Shown: positions 9,142 through 17,711 of the stretch, piece after piece
How positions within the stretch are numbered: position 1 is the first letter of the stretch
Layout: every line of letters starts with the position of its first letter
Made by a program: the position numbers and the translations under genes
NCBI GenBank assembly: GCA_964543195.1
Contig: CAZIXF010000012.1
Location: 35,700-99,699, forward strand
Direction: 5' to 3'
DNA from: JAGTVG01 sp964543195
GTDB taxonomy: Bacteria > Bacteroidota > Bacteroidia > Cytophagales > Cyclobacteriaceae
Length of the DNA: 64,000 bases
The notes under the pieces: model-generated
Database searches by the model: none
Seen by the model: only the letters and a program-made list of their open reading frames with translations
Told to the model about the DNA's origin: nothing

Positions 9142-10161
9142 TTATTTACAGTCCGACAGAATTTCTTCCTTAATCCTTTTCTCAGACCGTATGGCATAGA
9201 AAAATTCGAATAAATAGTTTTTCATATGTTGAACGGATGAATAGTCGAGCGGATCGAATTTTCTGATAGTCTTATTGATTGCTCTTCTTTTATCCAGAAA
9301 TTCTTCCACTACCGGCTCCAGTTCTTCTGTTTCATAACATTGACCTTTATACTTTCGCTGCGGAGGCACCAAAAATCCTTTTCCATCATCCAGTGTATAG
9401 TCTGTATTAACCAGTGCCGTATAATCAAAATCATATGGTATGGCATAATAATTTGTTCCGTCAGTGATGAACTTGAGGTTTTTAGATAGATTGACGATCC
9501 AGTCTGTATTTCCGATCATATACTGGAAGAGGCTTAACCGGATGGCATTTTTTTTATCGAGACCGGATAGAGAAATTTTTTCTTCCGATTCTTTCATGCC
9601 ATTTCTGTCCGCCAGGTGATCAATATCTTCGATTAGAAAACCCTTTTTAGAAAAGGAGGTCATATTATTTTCCGTATCTTCATAGGTGATTGAAGCATAC
9701 CGGACCCTGAAACTTTTTGGAGTAAGCAAATTATAGATTTTATAAGCAACATATTCCCGGGCCACAAATTGTTCAAATTCGGGGATATTTTCCTTGCAAT
9801 GGGTTACCACCTTAACCTTATTATTTTTTTCAAAAAAAGTTCCATCAATTTTATCCTTGTCGAAAATAAGTCTCAATGGAGGGAAATCACAATTTGCGGT
9901 ATCCCGTCTGAAATTTCCCCGGGTGCTGATTTTCATGTTAAACTCCAGGGGCTTATCAGATACATTATGAATAAGAATAGTAGCCGCCTGCTCTTCCTCT
10001 TGTCTGCGATTAATAAGCAGTGAATTAAAATCCGTTTTAAGCGTTATTTCAAGGGGCTCTTCAGAGTCAAACAAATGAGGTTCCGCTGATGACTGGGCTT
10101 TGGATAATTGTATTACCAATAATGATAAAACATGGAACAGAAATAATAATTTAAGGAACAT
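9142..10161 (-). CDS. Conserved Bacteroidota exported protein, possibly CotH-kinase-like fold
   Basis: A 339-residue protein with an N-terminal signal peptide (hydrophobic residues 3-20, cleavage near SKAQS). After a beta-rich N-terminal part (to about 110) comes a segment with FVAREYVAYKIYNLLT, FRVRYASITYEDT, KGFLIEDIDHLADRNG, FQYMIGNTDW and YAIPYDFDYTALVN. The order 'Y-K-I-Y-N-L-L, G-N-T-D-W, P-Y-D-F-D' resembles the kinase-like CotH fold, in which the Asn and Asp residues bind nucleotide and metal; that link is inference. I recall similar proteins as hypothetical in Bacteroidota. It is a single-gene unit. Confidence 0.6.
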   Translation of the reverse strand: MFLKLLFLFHVLSLLVIQLSKAQSSAEPHLFDSEEPLEITLKTDFNSLLINRRQEEEQAATILIHNVSDKPLEFNMKISTRGNFRRDTANCDFPPLRLIFDKDKIDGTFFEKNNKVKVVTHCKENIPEFEQFVAREYVAYKIYNLLTPKSFRVRYASITYEDTENNMTSFSKKGFLIEDIDHLADRNGMKESEEKISLSGLDKKNAIRLSLFQYMIGNTDWIVNLSKNLKFITDGTNYYAIPYDFDYTALVNTDYTLDDGKGFLVPPQRKYKGQCYETEELEPVVEEFLDKRRAINKTIRKFDPLDYSSVQHMKNYLFEFFYAIRSEKRIKEEILSDCK

Positions 10162-10226
10162 ATAGAACGTATATCTTTAAGCAATATTTATCAATCGGCC
10201 TGGTAAAGATTTTAAAATTATTTCAA

Positions 10227-10540
10227 ATGATCAGAATAAAAATAAAAATATTTTAAGTTCTTTTTATCCTGTCCGGCATGCTTGTCTTCGTGTTTTTTGC
10301 CGGGTCGCTCGATATATCCCTGTTAAAGGATCCTATTAGTCCGGTCATTCCTGATAAGAATAACAATCTGCTGGCCGCCCGTATAACCCGCAATGTACAT
10401 AGATTATTCATTAAAACAAATGTGGTTGATTATCAAATAGTTACTATGACGTTCATTCAATATTTTTATGTGTAAAATTCACATTTTCAGGGGGGTTAAA
10501 TCTACTATTAAAACTTTAACGACAGATCCGGACTTAAAAA
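10227..10540 (+). pseudogene. pbpC: Relic of penicillin-binding protein 1C N-terminus
   Basis: An ATG at 10227 is followed by nine codons, an in-frame TAA (10254-10256), and then an open frame to 10475. The conceptual product gives a membrane-anchor-like VLFILSGMLVFVFFAG, then LLKDPIS, DKNNNLLAARI, and MTFIQYFY. This aligns by eye with the start of PBP1C, where the order is a membrane anchor, 'PxSTVxxDxxGxLLGARI', 'WRFP' and 'FEDxYFYxHPGVNP'. After a +1 shift, a frame from 10480 gives HIFRGVKSTIK, at the place of the HPGVNP segment. The transglycosylase and transpeptidase domains are absent. I read it as a decayed N-terminal fragment. Confidence 0.55.
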
Positions 10541-10732
10541 ATAAACATTTATTTGATAATCTACGAAATAATTATTATAAGTGGGATAATGAATAATTTT
10601 GAAAGCTGTAAAACAACAGCAAAAACAACTAGTTAATCATGTAACAGATTTTTGCAGGTTACGTAATCGATGACAATGAATGACGTAACAACAAATAAAA
10701 GTAATGCTTGTTTTTATTTTAAATTATAATTT

Positions 10733-10740
10733 TATATTTG
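10733..10740 (+). promoter_or_regulatory. Putative -7 box of the DUF2795 gene
   Basis: TATATTTG matches the Bacteroidota -7 consensus TAnnTTTG exactly and is followed by CAG, leaving a leader of about 40 bases before the ATG at 10787. A CTTG lies 22 bases upstream, slightly too far for an ideal -33 box. The gene also has an unusual (for this phylum) GGGAG purine stretch about 6 bases before the ATG. Confidence 0.4.
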
Positions 10741-10786
10741 CAGCTTTTATGATCAGGTACAATAAATAATTAAAAAAGGGAGATAT

Positions 10787-11008
10787 ATGTACTGGACATT
10801 AGAATTAGCATCGTATTTGGAGGACGCGCCATGGCCAGCTACAAAAGATGAGTTGATTGATTATTCGATCAGGTCTGGTGCACCACTTGAAGTAGTTGAG
10901 AACCTTCAGGAATTAGAGGACGATGGGCAACCTTATGAAAATATCGAGGAAATTTGGCCTGATTATCCGACCAAGGAAGACTTCTTTTTCAATGAAGATG
11001 AATATTAA
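10787..11008 (+). CDS. DUF2795 domain-containing small acidic protein
   Basis: A 73-residue, strongly acidic protein beginning MYWTLELASYLEDAPWPATKDELIDY and ending EEIWPDYPTKEDFFFNEDEY. I recall nearly the same sequence from many Bacteroidota and Chlorobi, so it is a highly conserved small protein with unknown function, annotated by its DUF2795 domain. It has its own promoter-like box and a convergent neighbour, ispD, four bases away. Confidence 0.85.
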   Translation: MYWTLELASYLEDAPWPATKDELIDYSIRSGAPLEVVENLQELEDDGQPYENIEEIWPDYPTKEDFFFNEDEY

Positions 11009-11012
11009 CTGT

Positions 11013-11696
11013 TCATTCCGTTTTTCTTTTCCCCAATAATGTTTCAGCTATGAGTAAATCATCGGGTGTGGTGATCTTAATATTCCTGTAACTACCCTCA
11101 AAAAGTGAGATTTTATACCCGGATTCTTCAGCCACACTTGCATCATCTGTATAGTCTTGTTTCATTGCTTGCCTGTACGATGATTTGATAAGCGGTACCT
11201 GGAAGGTTTGGGGAGTTTGAATTATTCTGTACCTTGAACGATCCACTGCTCTTGTATCATCCTTATCAGTGATTCTGATCGAATCTTTTAACCTCACAGA
11301 TGCGATGGCACTTCCATGTATGGCGGCAATCTGGTAAGAAGCGGCAATGATCTCGACATCTGCCAGTGGTCTTACTCCATCATGAATGGCTACCAGCCCG
11401 GTATCGCCAATACAATCCAATCCATTTTTAACGGATTCAAAGCGGGTAAGGCCCCCTGCTGCAAGTCTGACCTGCCTGTGAAAGTCATATTCTTTCGATA
11501 ACCCGTCCCATAACCCGATGTCCTTTTCCGGTATTACAACCACCAGGTCCAGTTCCACAGAATACCTGTAGAACAAATCGATCGTATGCATGAGCACCGG
11601 GAGGCCGCACACCGGTAAATATTGTTTTGGGGTTTCGGTTTTCATCCGGCTGCCTGAACCGCCTGCAACAATTATGGCATATTCCTTATGTGGCAT
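11013..11696 (-). CDS. ispD: 2-C-methyl-D-erythritol 4-phosphate cytidylyltransferase
   Basis: Third enzyme of the MEP isoprenoid pathway: couples MEP with CTP to form CDP-methylerythritol. The 227-residue protein has the nucleotidyltransferase signature IIVAGGSGSRMKTETPKQYL near the N-terminus, then VAIHDGVRPL (about 100-110), RSRYRIIQTPQTF, YTDDASVAEESGY and a final NIKITTPDDLLIAE. All are canonical IspD motifs. It follows queA after 22 bases on the same strand, so they probably form an operon. Confidence 0.95.
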   Translation of the reverse strand: MPHKEYAIIVAGGSGSRMKTETPKQYLPVCGLPVLMHTIDLFYRYSVELDLVVVIPEKDIGLWDGLSKEYDFHRQVRLAAGGLTRFESVKNGLDCIGDTGLVAIHDGVRPLADVEIIAASYQIAAIHGSAIASVRLKDSIRITDKDDTRAVDRSRYRIIQTPQTFQVPLIKSSYRQAMKQDYTDDASVAEESGYKISLFEGSYRNIKITTPDDLLIAETLLGKRKTE

Positions 11697-11718
11697 TGTA
11701 ACAGAAAGGCTTTTTCTT

Positions 11719-12765
11719 TTATACGATCAGCATTACATCGCCATAAGAGAGGAACCTGTACTTTTCTTTTATGGCCACCTGATAAGCCTTCATGACCAGA
11801 TCATAGCCGCCAAAAGCACATGCCATCATAAGCAAGGTGGATTCGGGCATGTGAAAATTAGTCAGTAAGGCATTGCATATTTTAAATTCATAAGGAGGAA
11901 AGATGAATTTATCGGTCCATCCTTCGCTGGGCTTGGACCTTCCTGAAGCTGACACAGATGATTCAAGTGTTCGCATGGTGGTTGTGCCAACGGCAATTAC
12001 CCTTTTTTTCTCATCCAGTGCCTTGTTTATCCTGCTGGCGGTTTGTTCACTGACCCTGTAGTTCTCAGAATCCATTTTATGTTTGGTGAGATCCTCCACA
12101 TCGACCGCCCTGAAGCTTCCCAGACCGATATGGAGTGTGATCTTTTCGATGTCGATCCCTTTGATCTCCATTCTTTTCATCACCTGCCTGGTAAAATGCA
12201 ATCCAGCCGTCGGAGCTGCAACGGCTCCCACATGTTCGGCATAAATGGTCTGGAATCTTTCACGGTCTTCCGGTTCTACGGGTCTGTCAATATATTTTGG
12301 CAGAGGAGTCTCTCCAAGTGAGTCTATCAATTTATAAAAATCATCATCCTCGCCATCATACAGAAACCGGATCGTTCGTCCTCTGGATGTGGTATTATCA
12401 ATAACTTCGGCCACCAGATCACCTTCTCCGAAATATAATTTATTCCCTACCCGGATTTTCCTGGCCGGATCGACCAGCACATCCCACAAATGCATCGATT
12501 TATTTAATTCACGAAGCAGGAATACTTCTATTTTGGCCCCTGTTTTTTCTTTATTACCATAAAGTCGGGCCGGAAAAACTTTTGTATCGTTTACTACTGC
12601 TACATCACCTTCACCAAAATAGTCAATAATATCCTTGAAGATCTTATGCTCGATTTCCCCGGTCTTCCGGTTTACCACCATCATTCTTGATTCATCCCGG
12701 TTTTCTGCCGGATATAATGCGATAAGACCGGAAGGCAAATCAAACTTGAATTCTGATAATTTCAT
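11719..12765 (-). CDS. queA: S-adenosylmethionine:tRNA ribosyltransferase-isomerase QueA
   Basis: Transfers and isomerises the ribosyl group of AdoMet onto preQ1 at tRNA position 34, giving epoxyqueuosine. The 348-residue length is normal. Motifs include FDLPSGLIALYPAENRDESRMMVV at the start, the NDTKVFPARLYGNKEKTGAKIEVFLLREL block, the TIYAEHVGAVAAPTAGLHFT core and LTNFHMPESTLLMMACAFGG near the end. No preQ1 riboswitch or other queuosine genes are visible nearby. It is the first gene of a probable queA-ispD operon. Confidence 0.95.
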   Translation of the reverse strand: MKLSEFKFDLPSGLIALYPAENRDESRMMVVNRKTGEIEHKIFKDIIDYFGEGDVAVVNDTKVFPARLYGNKEKTGAKIEVFLLRELNKSMHLWDVLVDPARKIRVGNKLYFGEGDLVAEVIDNTTSRGRTIRFLYDGEDDDFYKLIDSLGETPLPKYIDRPVEPEDRERFQTIYAEHVGAVAAPTAGLHFTRQVMKRMEIKGIDIEKITLHIGLGSFRAVDVEDLTKHKMDSENYRVSEQTASRINKALDEKKRVIAVGTTTMRTLESSVSASGRSKPSEGWTDKFIFPPYEFKICNALLTNFHMPESTLLMMACAFGGYDLVMKAYQVAIKEKYRFLSYGDVMLIV

Positions 12766-12889
12766 TATTATAATTACAGGGTGAAAGTGTGTTCATATAC
12801 ATTTTTGGAACTGCAAAGCTAAAGAATTTACCAGAATATTGCTGGTGATTTTAACAATTTGTTAACAATAATTTTTATATAATTACCGG

Positions 12890-14140
12890 ATGCTGATTGT
12901 CAGATTGATCTTCGAAAGTTTCAGGTTTGCCGTAAATGAATTAAGGGTAAACCTCATGCGAACGATTTTATCCTTACTGGGCGTCACGATTGGCATATTT
13001 GCCATCATAGGCGTATTTTCAGTGGTTGATTCGCTTGAGAAGAGCATAAAGGACTCCATGGCATTCCTGGGTGATAAGGTGATAAGGGTTGAAAAATGGC
13101 CATGGGTATTTGAAGGCCCGTATGAATGGTGGGAATATTTTAAACGGCCCCAGGCTTCTTATGAAGAATATGAATTTCTTCAGGAAAATCTTCAAATGGG
13201 AGAGGGGATTGTGATTGAAGCCATTAAGGAGAATGTTACCGTTAAATATAAAAACAACAGTACGGGTGGGGTTATTCTTGATGGTGTTTCCTATGGATAC
13301 AGCGATGTGTATGAAACACCCATTGAAAAAGGCAGATATTTTTCCCCATCGGAAATTGATTTTGGCCGTAATGTGGTCATTCTCGGCTCTGAAATTGCAG
13401 GTGCCTTGTTTGGGAACAACAATCCTGTGGGAAAAGAAATAAAAATCAAAGGATTGAAATTTATCGTTATCGGTGTCATAAAGGCACAGGGAGAAAACAT
13501 AATTGATACACCGAGTAAGGATGAATTTGCCATAATCCCGTATATGGGATTTCAAAAGCTGTATTACAGTGGCCCACGATGGGGAATAGGGTCGACGATC
13601 TCGGTAAAAGGAGGTGATAAGGATGTGGGACTGATCAAACTGGAAAATGAAATCAGGGGACTGATGCGTATCAAGCGGGGATTGCGGCCTCTCGAAGAAG
13701 ATAATTTTGCGCTCAATCGCCCGGAGGCTATTACAAACCAGATAAGCTCTGTATTCGATGTGGTGGGCATTGCCGGCTGGGTTATTGGCGGTTTTTCGAT
13801 ACTGGTTGGAGGTTTCGGGATAGCCAATATTATGTTTGTATCTGTAAAAGAACGAACGCATATCATTGGCATTCAGAAATCACTGGGGGCCAAAAACTAT
13901 TTCATTCTCTTCGAATTCCTCTTTGAAGCAATTTTCCTCAGTATCCTGGGCGGATCTATTGGTCTGCTCCTCGTCTACCTGATCACTTTCATGCCCACAG
14001 GTACATTAAACCTTACACTCAGTGTAAAAAATATAATCCTGGGTATTGGCGTATCATCCGTGATCGGGATGATATCGGGTATTGTACCTGCAGCCCTGGC
14101 TGCTCGTCTTGATCCTGTAATCGCTATCAGAAGTAACTGA
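12890..14140 (+). CDS. ABC transporter permease, MacB/FtsX type
   Basis: Membrane subunit of a MacB-like ABC transporter. The 416-residue protein has one N-terminal helix (LMRTILSLLGVTIGIFAIIGVFSVV, about 22-46), a periplasmic MacB-PCD domain (to about 285, with RYFSPSEIDFGRNVVILG and KGLKFIVIGVI), then three helices forming the FtsX domain with ERTHIIGIQKSLGAK and the closing ALAARLDPVIAIR. The ATPase partner is not adjacent. Such permeases may carry lipoproteins, antimicrobials or signals; no substrate can be inferred. It is transcribed alone and is convergent with recA. Confidence 0.88.
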   Translation: MLIVRLIFESFRFAVNELRVNLMRTILSLLGVTIGIFAIIGVFSVVDSLEKSIKDSMAFLGDKVIRVEKWPWVFEGPYEWWEYFKRPQASYEEYEFLQENLQMGEGIVIEAIKENVTVKYKNNSTGGVILDGVSYGYSDVYETPIEKGRYFSPSEIDFGRNVVILGSEIAGALFGNNNPVGKEIKIKGLKFIVIGVIKAQGENIIDTPSKDEFAIIPYMGFQKLYYSGPRWGIGSTISVKGGDKDVGLIKLENEIRGLMRIKRGLRPLEEDNFALNRPEAITNQISSVFDVVGIAGWVIGGFSILVGGFGIANIMFVSVKERTHIIGIQKSLGAKNYFILFEFLFEAIFLSILGGSIGLLLVYLITFMPTGTLNLTLSVKNIILGIGVSSVIGMISGIVPAALAARLDPVIAIRSN

Positions 14141-14237
14141 GGCAACTACAATAATGGGCTTAACCTGAAATACCTTAATGAATATTTCCGGAATGGATTA
14201 ATTTAACCGGCAGCCTTTAACCGGTAAACGTTAATTT

Positions 14238-15281
14238 TTAACCGGTTTTCTCTTGTTTGGCTGAACTTTTTTCTTCACTTGCCTCCTCGCCATTCAACAT
14301 GGCTTTGATTTTGTTCTCCAGTTCTTCCATCAACTCGGGATTATCCATGATCAGGCTTTTTACCGCATCCCTGCCCTGACCCAGCTTGTTATCATTGTAG
14401 GAAAACCATGAGCCTGATTTCTGAAGAACGTTCAGGTCGACACCGAGGTCAACAATTTCACCCACTTTGGAGATCCCGGTTCCATACATGATATCAAATT
14501 CAACCATTTTGAAAGGCGGGGCCACTTTGTTTTTAACTACCTTTACCTTCGTCCTGTTTCCCAGTACATTGTCTGCACTTTCCTTTATCTGGCCGATACG
14601 ACGAATATCCAGCCTCACGGAAGCATAGAATTTCAATGCATTACCTCCGGTTGTGGTTTCAGGATTTCCAAACATTACCCCTATTTTCTCCCGCAACTGG
14701 TTGATAAATATACAGGCACATTTGGTTTTATTAATGGTGCCTGTGAGTTTCCGCAGGGCCTGTGACATCAACCGGGCCTGTAACCCCATTTTACTGTCGC
14801 CCATTTCTCCTTCCAGTTCTCCCCGGGGAACTAAAGCTGCGACCGAATCGATGACAATAATGTCAATGGCACCCGACCGTATCAGATGTTCTGTGATCTC
14901 AAGCGCCTGTTCTCCATTGTCAGGCTGCGAGATCAGCAGGTTTTCCGTATCGATCCCCAGTTTTGCAGCATAAACCTTGTCAAAGGCATGTTCGGCATCA
15001 ATGAAGGCGGCAATGCCTCCCCCTTTTTGAGCTTCTGCAATACAGTGCATGGCCAGTGTGGTTTTACCCGATGACTCGGGACCATAGATCTCGGTTACTC
15101 TTCCGCGGGGTATACCTCCAACCCCTAATGCCATATCAAGACCAATAGAGCCGGTTGAAATAGCTGGAACATCAATAATGTTCTCATCGCTAAGCTTCAT
15201 GACGGTGCCTTTCCCAAAAGTTTTATCGAGCTTATCGATGGTTAATTGAAGAGCTTTAAGTTTTTGTTCTTGATCACTCAT
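14238..15281 (-). CDS. recA: Recombinase RecA
   Basis: Recombination and SOS-inducing ATPase. From the ATG at 15281 the protein has 347 residues, the usual length, and begins MSDQEQKLKALQLTIDKLDKTFGKG. The open frame extends 35 codons further upstream, but that part does not look like RecA. Motifs: Walker A GPESSGKTT, Walker B IIVIDSVAALVP, the L2 loop region GNPETTTGGNALKFYASVRLDIRR, and an acidic C-terminal tail. No clear SOS box was identified in front of it. It is a single-gene unit. Confidence 0.97.
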   Translation of the reverse strand: MSDQEQKLKALQLTIDKLDKTFGKGTVMKLSDENIIDVPAISTGSIGLDMALGVGGIPRGRVTEIYGPESSGKTTLAMHCIAEAQKGGGIAAFIDAEHAFDKVYAAKLGIDTENLLISQPDNGEQALEITEHLIRSGAIDIIVIDSVAALVPRGELEGEMGDSKMGLQARLMSQALRKLTGTINKTKCACIFINQLREKIGVMFGNPETTTGGNALKFYASVRLDIRRIGQIKESADNVLGNRTKVKVVKNKVAPPFKMVEFDIMYGTGISKVGEIVDLGVDLNVLQKSGSWFSYNDNKLGQGRDAVKSLIMDNPELMEELENKIKAMLNGEEASEEKSSAKQEKTG

Positions 15282-15320
15282 TTTTTTAATTGATTTTAAC
15301 TGATTGTTTAAGTTGTACTG

Positions 15321-15352
15321 TGAAATTACGATTAATGCATTCAATAAGCAAC
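15321..15352 (-). promoter_or_regulatory. Possible recA promoter
   Basis: On the minus strand, GTTG (15352-15349) and TAATTTCA (15328-15321) are 20 bases apart, close to the Bacteroidota pattern TTTG-N19-TAnnTTTG, and lie about 40 bases before the recA ATG. Both boxes deviate by one or two bases, so the call is tentative. Confidence 0.35.
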
Positions 15353-15422
15353 TGAAAAACTGCACAAAAAATGAATATGATTTCAAAATTGCGATGTGGG
15401 AGATTATATTGCGGTGAATAAA

Positions 15423-16553
15423 ATGAAATCAATAAAAAAAATATTTCTGATCCTGGTTGTTTTCCCGTATTTACATGAAGGCAGGGCCCAGTTGAACAAT
15501 TCTTTTTTCTATGATCAGGCTGAAATAGCAGGAAGTGACACCGGTCGTCTTATCCTGGATATTGATATACTTGGATTCCTGAAAAATAACGAATATACAA
15601 CCTCCATTGTGCCGGGGTACACATTGTTCGGATCCCAGTTTTTATCTCATCTTACATGGACCCCCAATGAAAATATCAGGATTGAAGCGGGAGGCTTTTT
15701 ATTAAAGGATTTTGGCAATCATGATTTTCGTCAAATACGGCCCGTGTTAAAATTTAAATACAGTAAAAAGTCCTGGTCTTTTATTTTTGGCACGCTGGAG
15801 GGCAGCCTCAATCACCGGTTGATCGAACCAGTTTTTAATATTGAGCGAGTAATCAGTCATAGAATTGAGGAAGGGATACAGTTTAAGGTTAAAAATGATA
15901 AGATTTTCCTGGATACCTGGCTCCATTGGCTTGACATGATCTATTTCGGCGATCCGGAACAGGAAAAGTTTCTTGCCGGCCTCTCGTTGATCTATAAAAT
16001 CTTGGAAAAGGAAAAGATTGAAATCGAGATCCCGGTCCAGCTTATGGCTTGGCACAGAGGCGGTGAAATTGATGTGAATCCACTTCCGGCCAATACCCTG
16101 ATCAATTCAGTGCTGGGCCTGGGCATCATTTTTCCCTTGAATTCAGGGGTGATCCGGTCGGTCAGACTTGATAATTATTATACCGGTTACTCCTCGGCAA
16201 ACCTTCCGCTGAACACACCGTATGAAGATGGTGAAGGATGGTTTTTTAACCTGACCGGAAAATTTAAATGGTTCGAAATGATGCTTTCCTACTGGAAAGG
16301 TGAGGAATTCTATTCACCGGTTGGGTCTCCGGTTTATCTTTCATCCGCCATCGATTACAGTCAGTCTTTTTACCATGAAGACAAAAGAGATCTGATAATA
16401 GCGCGTGTATTATATGAAAAAACATTAGGGGAGGGTCTTTCACTGGGGTTCAGATTCGAACCTTTCTATGATTTGAGGAATAATGAATTCGAACATACGG
16501 AAGCTTTATATTTGCGGTTCAGAACTGATTTTTCATTAACCCGGATAAGATAG
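15423..16553 (+). CDS. Predicted outer-membrane beta-barrel protein of unknown function
   Basis: I do not recognise the family. I chose the ATG at 15423, nine codons inside the longest frame, because the product then starts with a clean signal peptide (MKSIKKIFLILVVF, cleavage near GRAQL). The 376-residue protein is rich in alternating hydrophobic/polar strands with many aromatic residues and ends in a short strand DFSLTRIR, which suggests a beta-barrel porin-like protein. It is followed after 2 bases by the membrane-anchored aminopeptidase gene, so the two are co-transcribed and may act together in the envelope. Confidence 0.6.
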   Translation: MKSIKKIFLILVVFPYLHEGRAQLNNSFFYDQAEIAGSDTGRLILDIDILGFLKNNEYTTSIVPGYTLFGSQFLSHLTWTPNENIRIEAGGFLLKDFGNHDFRQIRPVLKFKYSKKSWSFIFGTLEGSLNHRLIEPVFNIERVISHRIEEGIQFKVKNDKIFLDTWLHWLDMIYFGDPEQEKFLAGLSLIYKILEKEKIEIEIPVQLMAWHRGGEIDVNPLPANTLINSVLGLGIIFPLNSGVIRSVRLDNYYTGYSSANLPLNTPYEDGEGWFFNLTGKFKWFEMMLSYWKGEEFYSPVGSPVYLSSAIDYSQSFYHEDKRDLIIARVLYEKTLGEGLSLGFRFEPFYDLRNNEFEHTEALYLRFRTDFSLTRIR

Positions 16554-16555
16554 CA

Positions 16556-17581
16556 TTGAGCATAAAAAAAATCATTCTGATCTCAATTCTGGCAGCATCG
16601 ACAGGTTTTATCTTATTTAATTATAACCTTGTCGGATATGCTTTTCAGCAGGCAAAAGGACAGCTTGAGATTATATTCAACACAGTTCCCGTAGATACCA
16701 TACTGGACGATCCCGGGATCGACGATTCGATCAAGTACAGGATCCGGTTCATTCAGGAAGTGAGAGGCTTTGCTGTCGATAGCCTGGGTTTGAAAGGACG
16801 GGAAAATTATACTTCGTTTTATGATCAGCAGGGCAGGGAATTAATGTGGGTAGTTACCGCAAGTCCTCCTTATAAACTGGAAGCTTATACATGGGATTTT
16901 CCTTTGCTGGGGTCATTCTCCTATAAAGGTTTTTTCAAAAAAGACATGGCCGTGGAAGAGGAACAGAAACTGAAAAGACAGGGTTACGATACCCATATTC
17001 GAAATGCGGGTGGCTGGTCAACACTTGGACTAATGAAGGATCCAATTTTATCCGGGATGCTGGAACGTTCGCTGGGCTCCCTGGCCGATCTGATCATTCA
17101 TGAACTTACCCACACTACGGTTTTTGTAAAAGATGATGTTGACTTAAACGAAAATCTGGCCACTTTCATTGGACATGAAGGAGCGAAGTTATTCCTGAAA
17201 ACGAAATTTGGGAGCACGTCTGATGAATATATGTCGTACGTCAGAAACCTGGAGGACCGGGAGAAATTTACCGGATATGTGCTAAAGGGTGCCATGGAAT
17301 TGCAGAAGCTCTATGATGGTTTGGATCAGGATATGCCTGAGTATATTAAAAAAGAAAAAAAACTGGAATGGCTTGCCCGGTTTACGCGAAACATGGATAC
17401 GCTCAGTTTCCATAATCAGGTGTATTACCGGGACTATTTTTCAGAATTTACACCGGATAATACTTTTTTTCTGTCCTTTTTAAGATACAGGTCACGTCAG
17501 GATGTTTTTAAAAAAATTCTGATTCAGGAGTTTGATGGTGATCTGAGAAAATACATCGAATATGTGAAAAGGAATTATTAA
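16556..17581 (+). CDS. Predicted zinc aminopeptidase (COG4324-like)
   Basis: Putative envelope metallo-aminopeptidase. The 341-residue protein starts with TTG two bases after the stop of the previous gene, has an N-terminal membrane anchor (residues 5-22), and carries the zinc motif HELTH (182-186) followed by NENLATFIGHEGA, which supplies the expected downstream glutamate. GLKGRENYTSFYD and WVVTASPPYKLEAYTW in the N-terminal half match what I recall of the 'predicted aminopeptidase' family in Proteobacteria and Bacteroidota. The substrate is unknown. A 7-base inverted repeat (TAACCCT/AGGGTTA) overlaps the stop codon, without a T-run. Confidence 0.75.
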   Translation: MSIKKIILISILAASTGFILFNYNLVGYAFQQAKGQLEIIFNTVPVDTILDDPGIDDSIKYRIRFIQEVRGFAVDSLGLKGRENYTSFYDQQGRELMWVVTASPPYKLEAYTWDFPLLGSFSYKGFFKKDMAVEEEQKLKRQGYDTHIRNAGGWSTLGLMKDPILSGMLERSLGSLADLIIHELTHTTVFVKDDVDLNENLATFIGHEGAKLFLKTKFGSTSDEYMSYVRNLEDREKFTGYVLKGAMELQKLYDGLDQDMPEYIKKEKKLEWLARFTRNMDTLSFHNQVYYRDYFSEFTPDNTFFLSFLRYRSRQDVFKKILIQEFDGDLRKYIEYVKRNY

Positions 17582-17711
17582 CCCTTCACATGATCGGGTT
17601 GCAGGGTTATTCAATATGAAATAATAATTAAGTTTTTATTAAATTTTGACAATAGTATTTTAATCCTTTTTATTTTACTATAATTTTAAAACGAATTTCA
17701 ACTTCCTTATT

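Larger units (their letters stand above)
10162..10786. other. Intergenic region holding the pbpC relic
   Basis: About 625 bases between the minus-strand envelope gene and the DUF2795 gene. Apart from the relic, roughly 10541-10730 shows only AT-rich sequence with no readable protein similarity. The end carries the promoter-like box of the DUF2795 gene. Confidence 0.5.

Noticed and set aside
13019..13861. 280-codon minus-strand frame inside the ABC permease gene
   Set aside because: Antisense shadow: the plus-strand protein has clear MacB/FtsX features, while this product is without recognisable domains.
14195..14265. Repeated TTAACCGG motifs between the permease and recA genes
   Set aside because: Three occurrences in a short AT-rich gap could form a weak AACCGG/CCGGTT stem, but spacing is irregular and part lies in the recA coding end.
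17579..17609. TAACCCT/AGGGTTA inverted repeat after the aminopeptidase gene
   Set aside because: Only 7 base pairs with a 17-base loop and no T-run; too weak to call a terminator.
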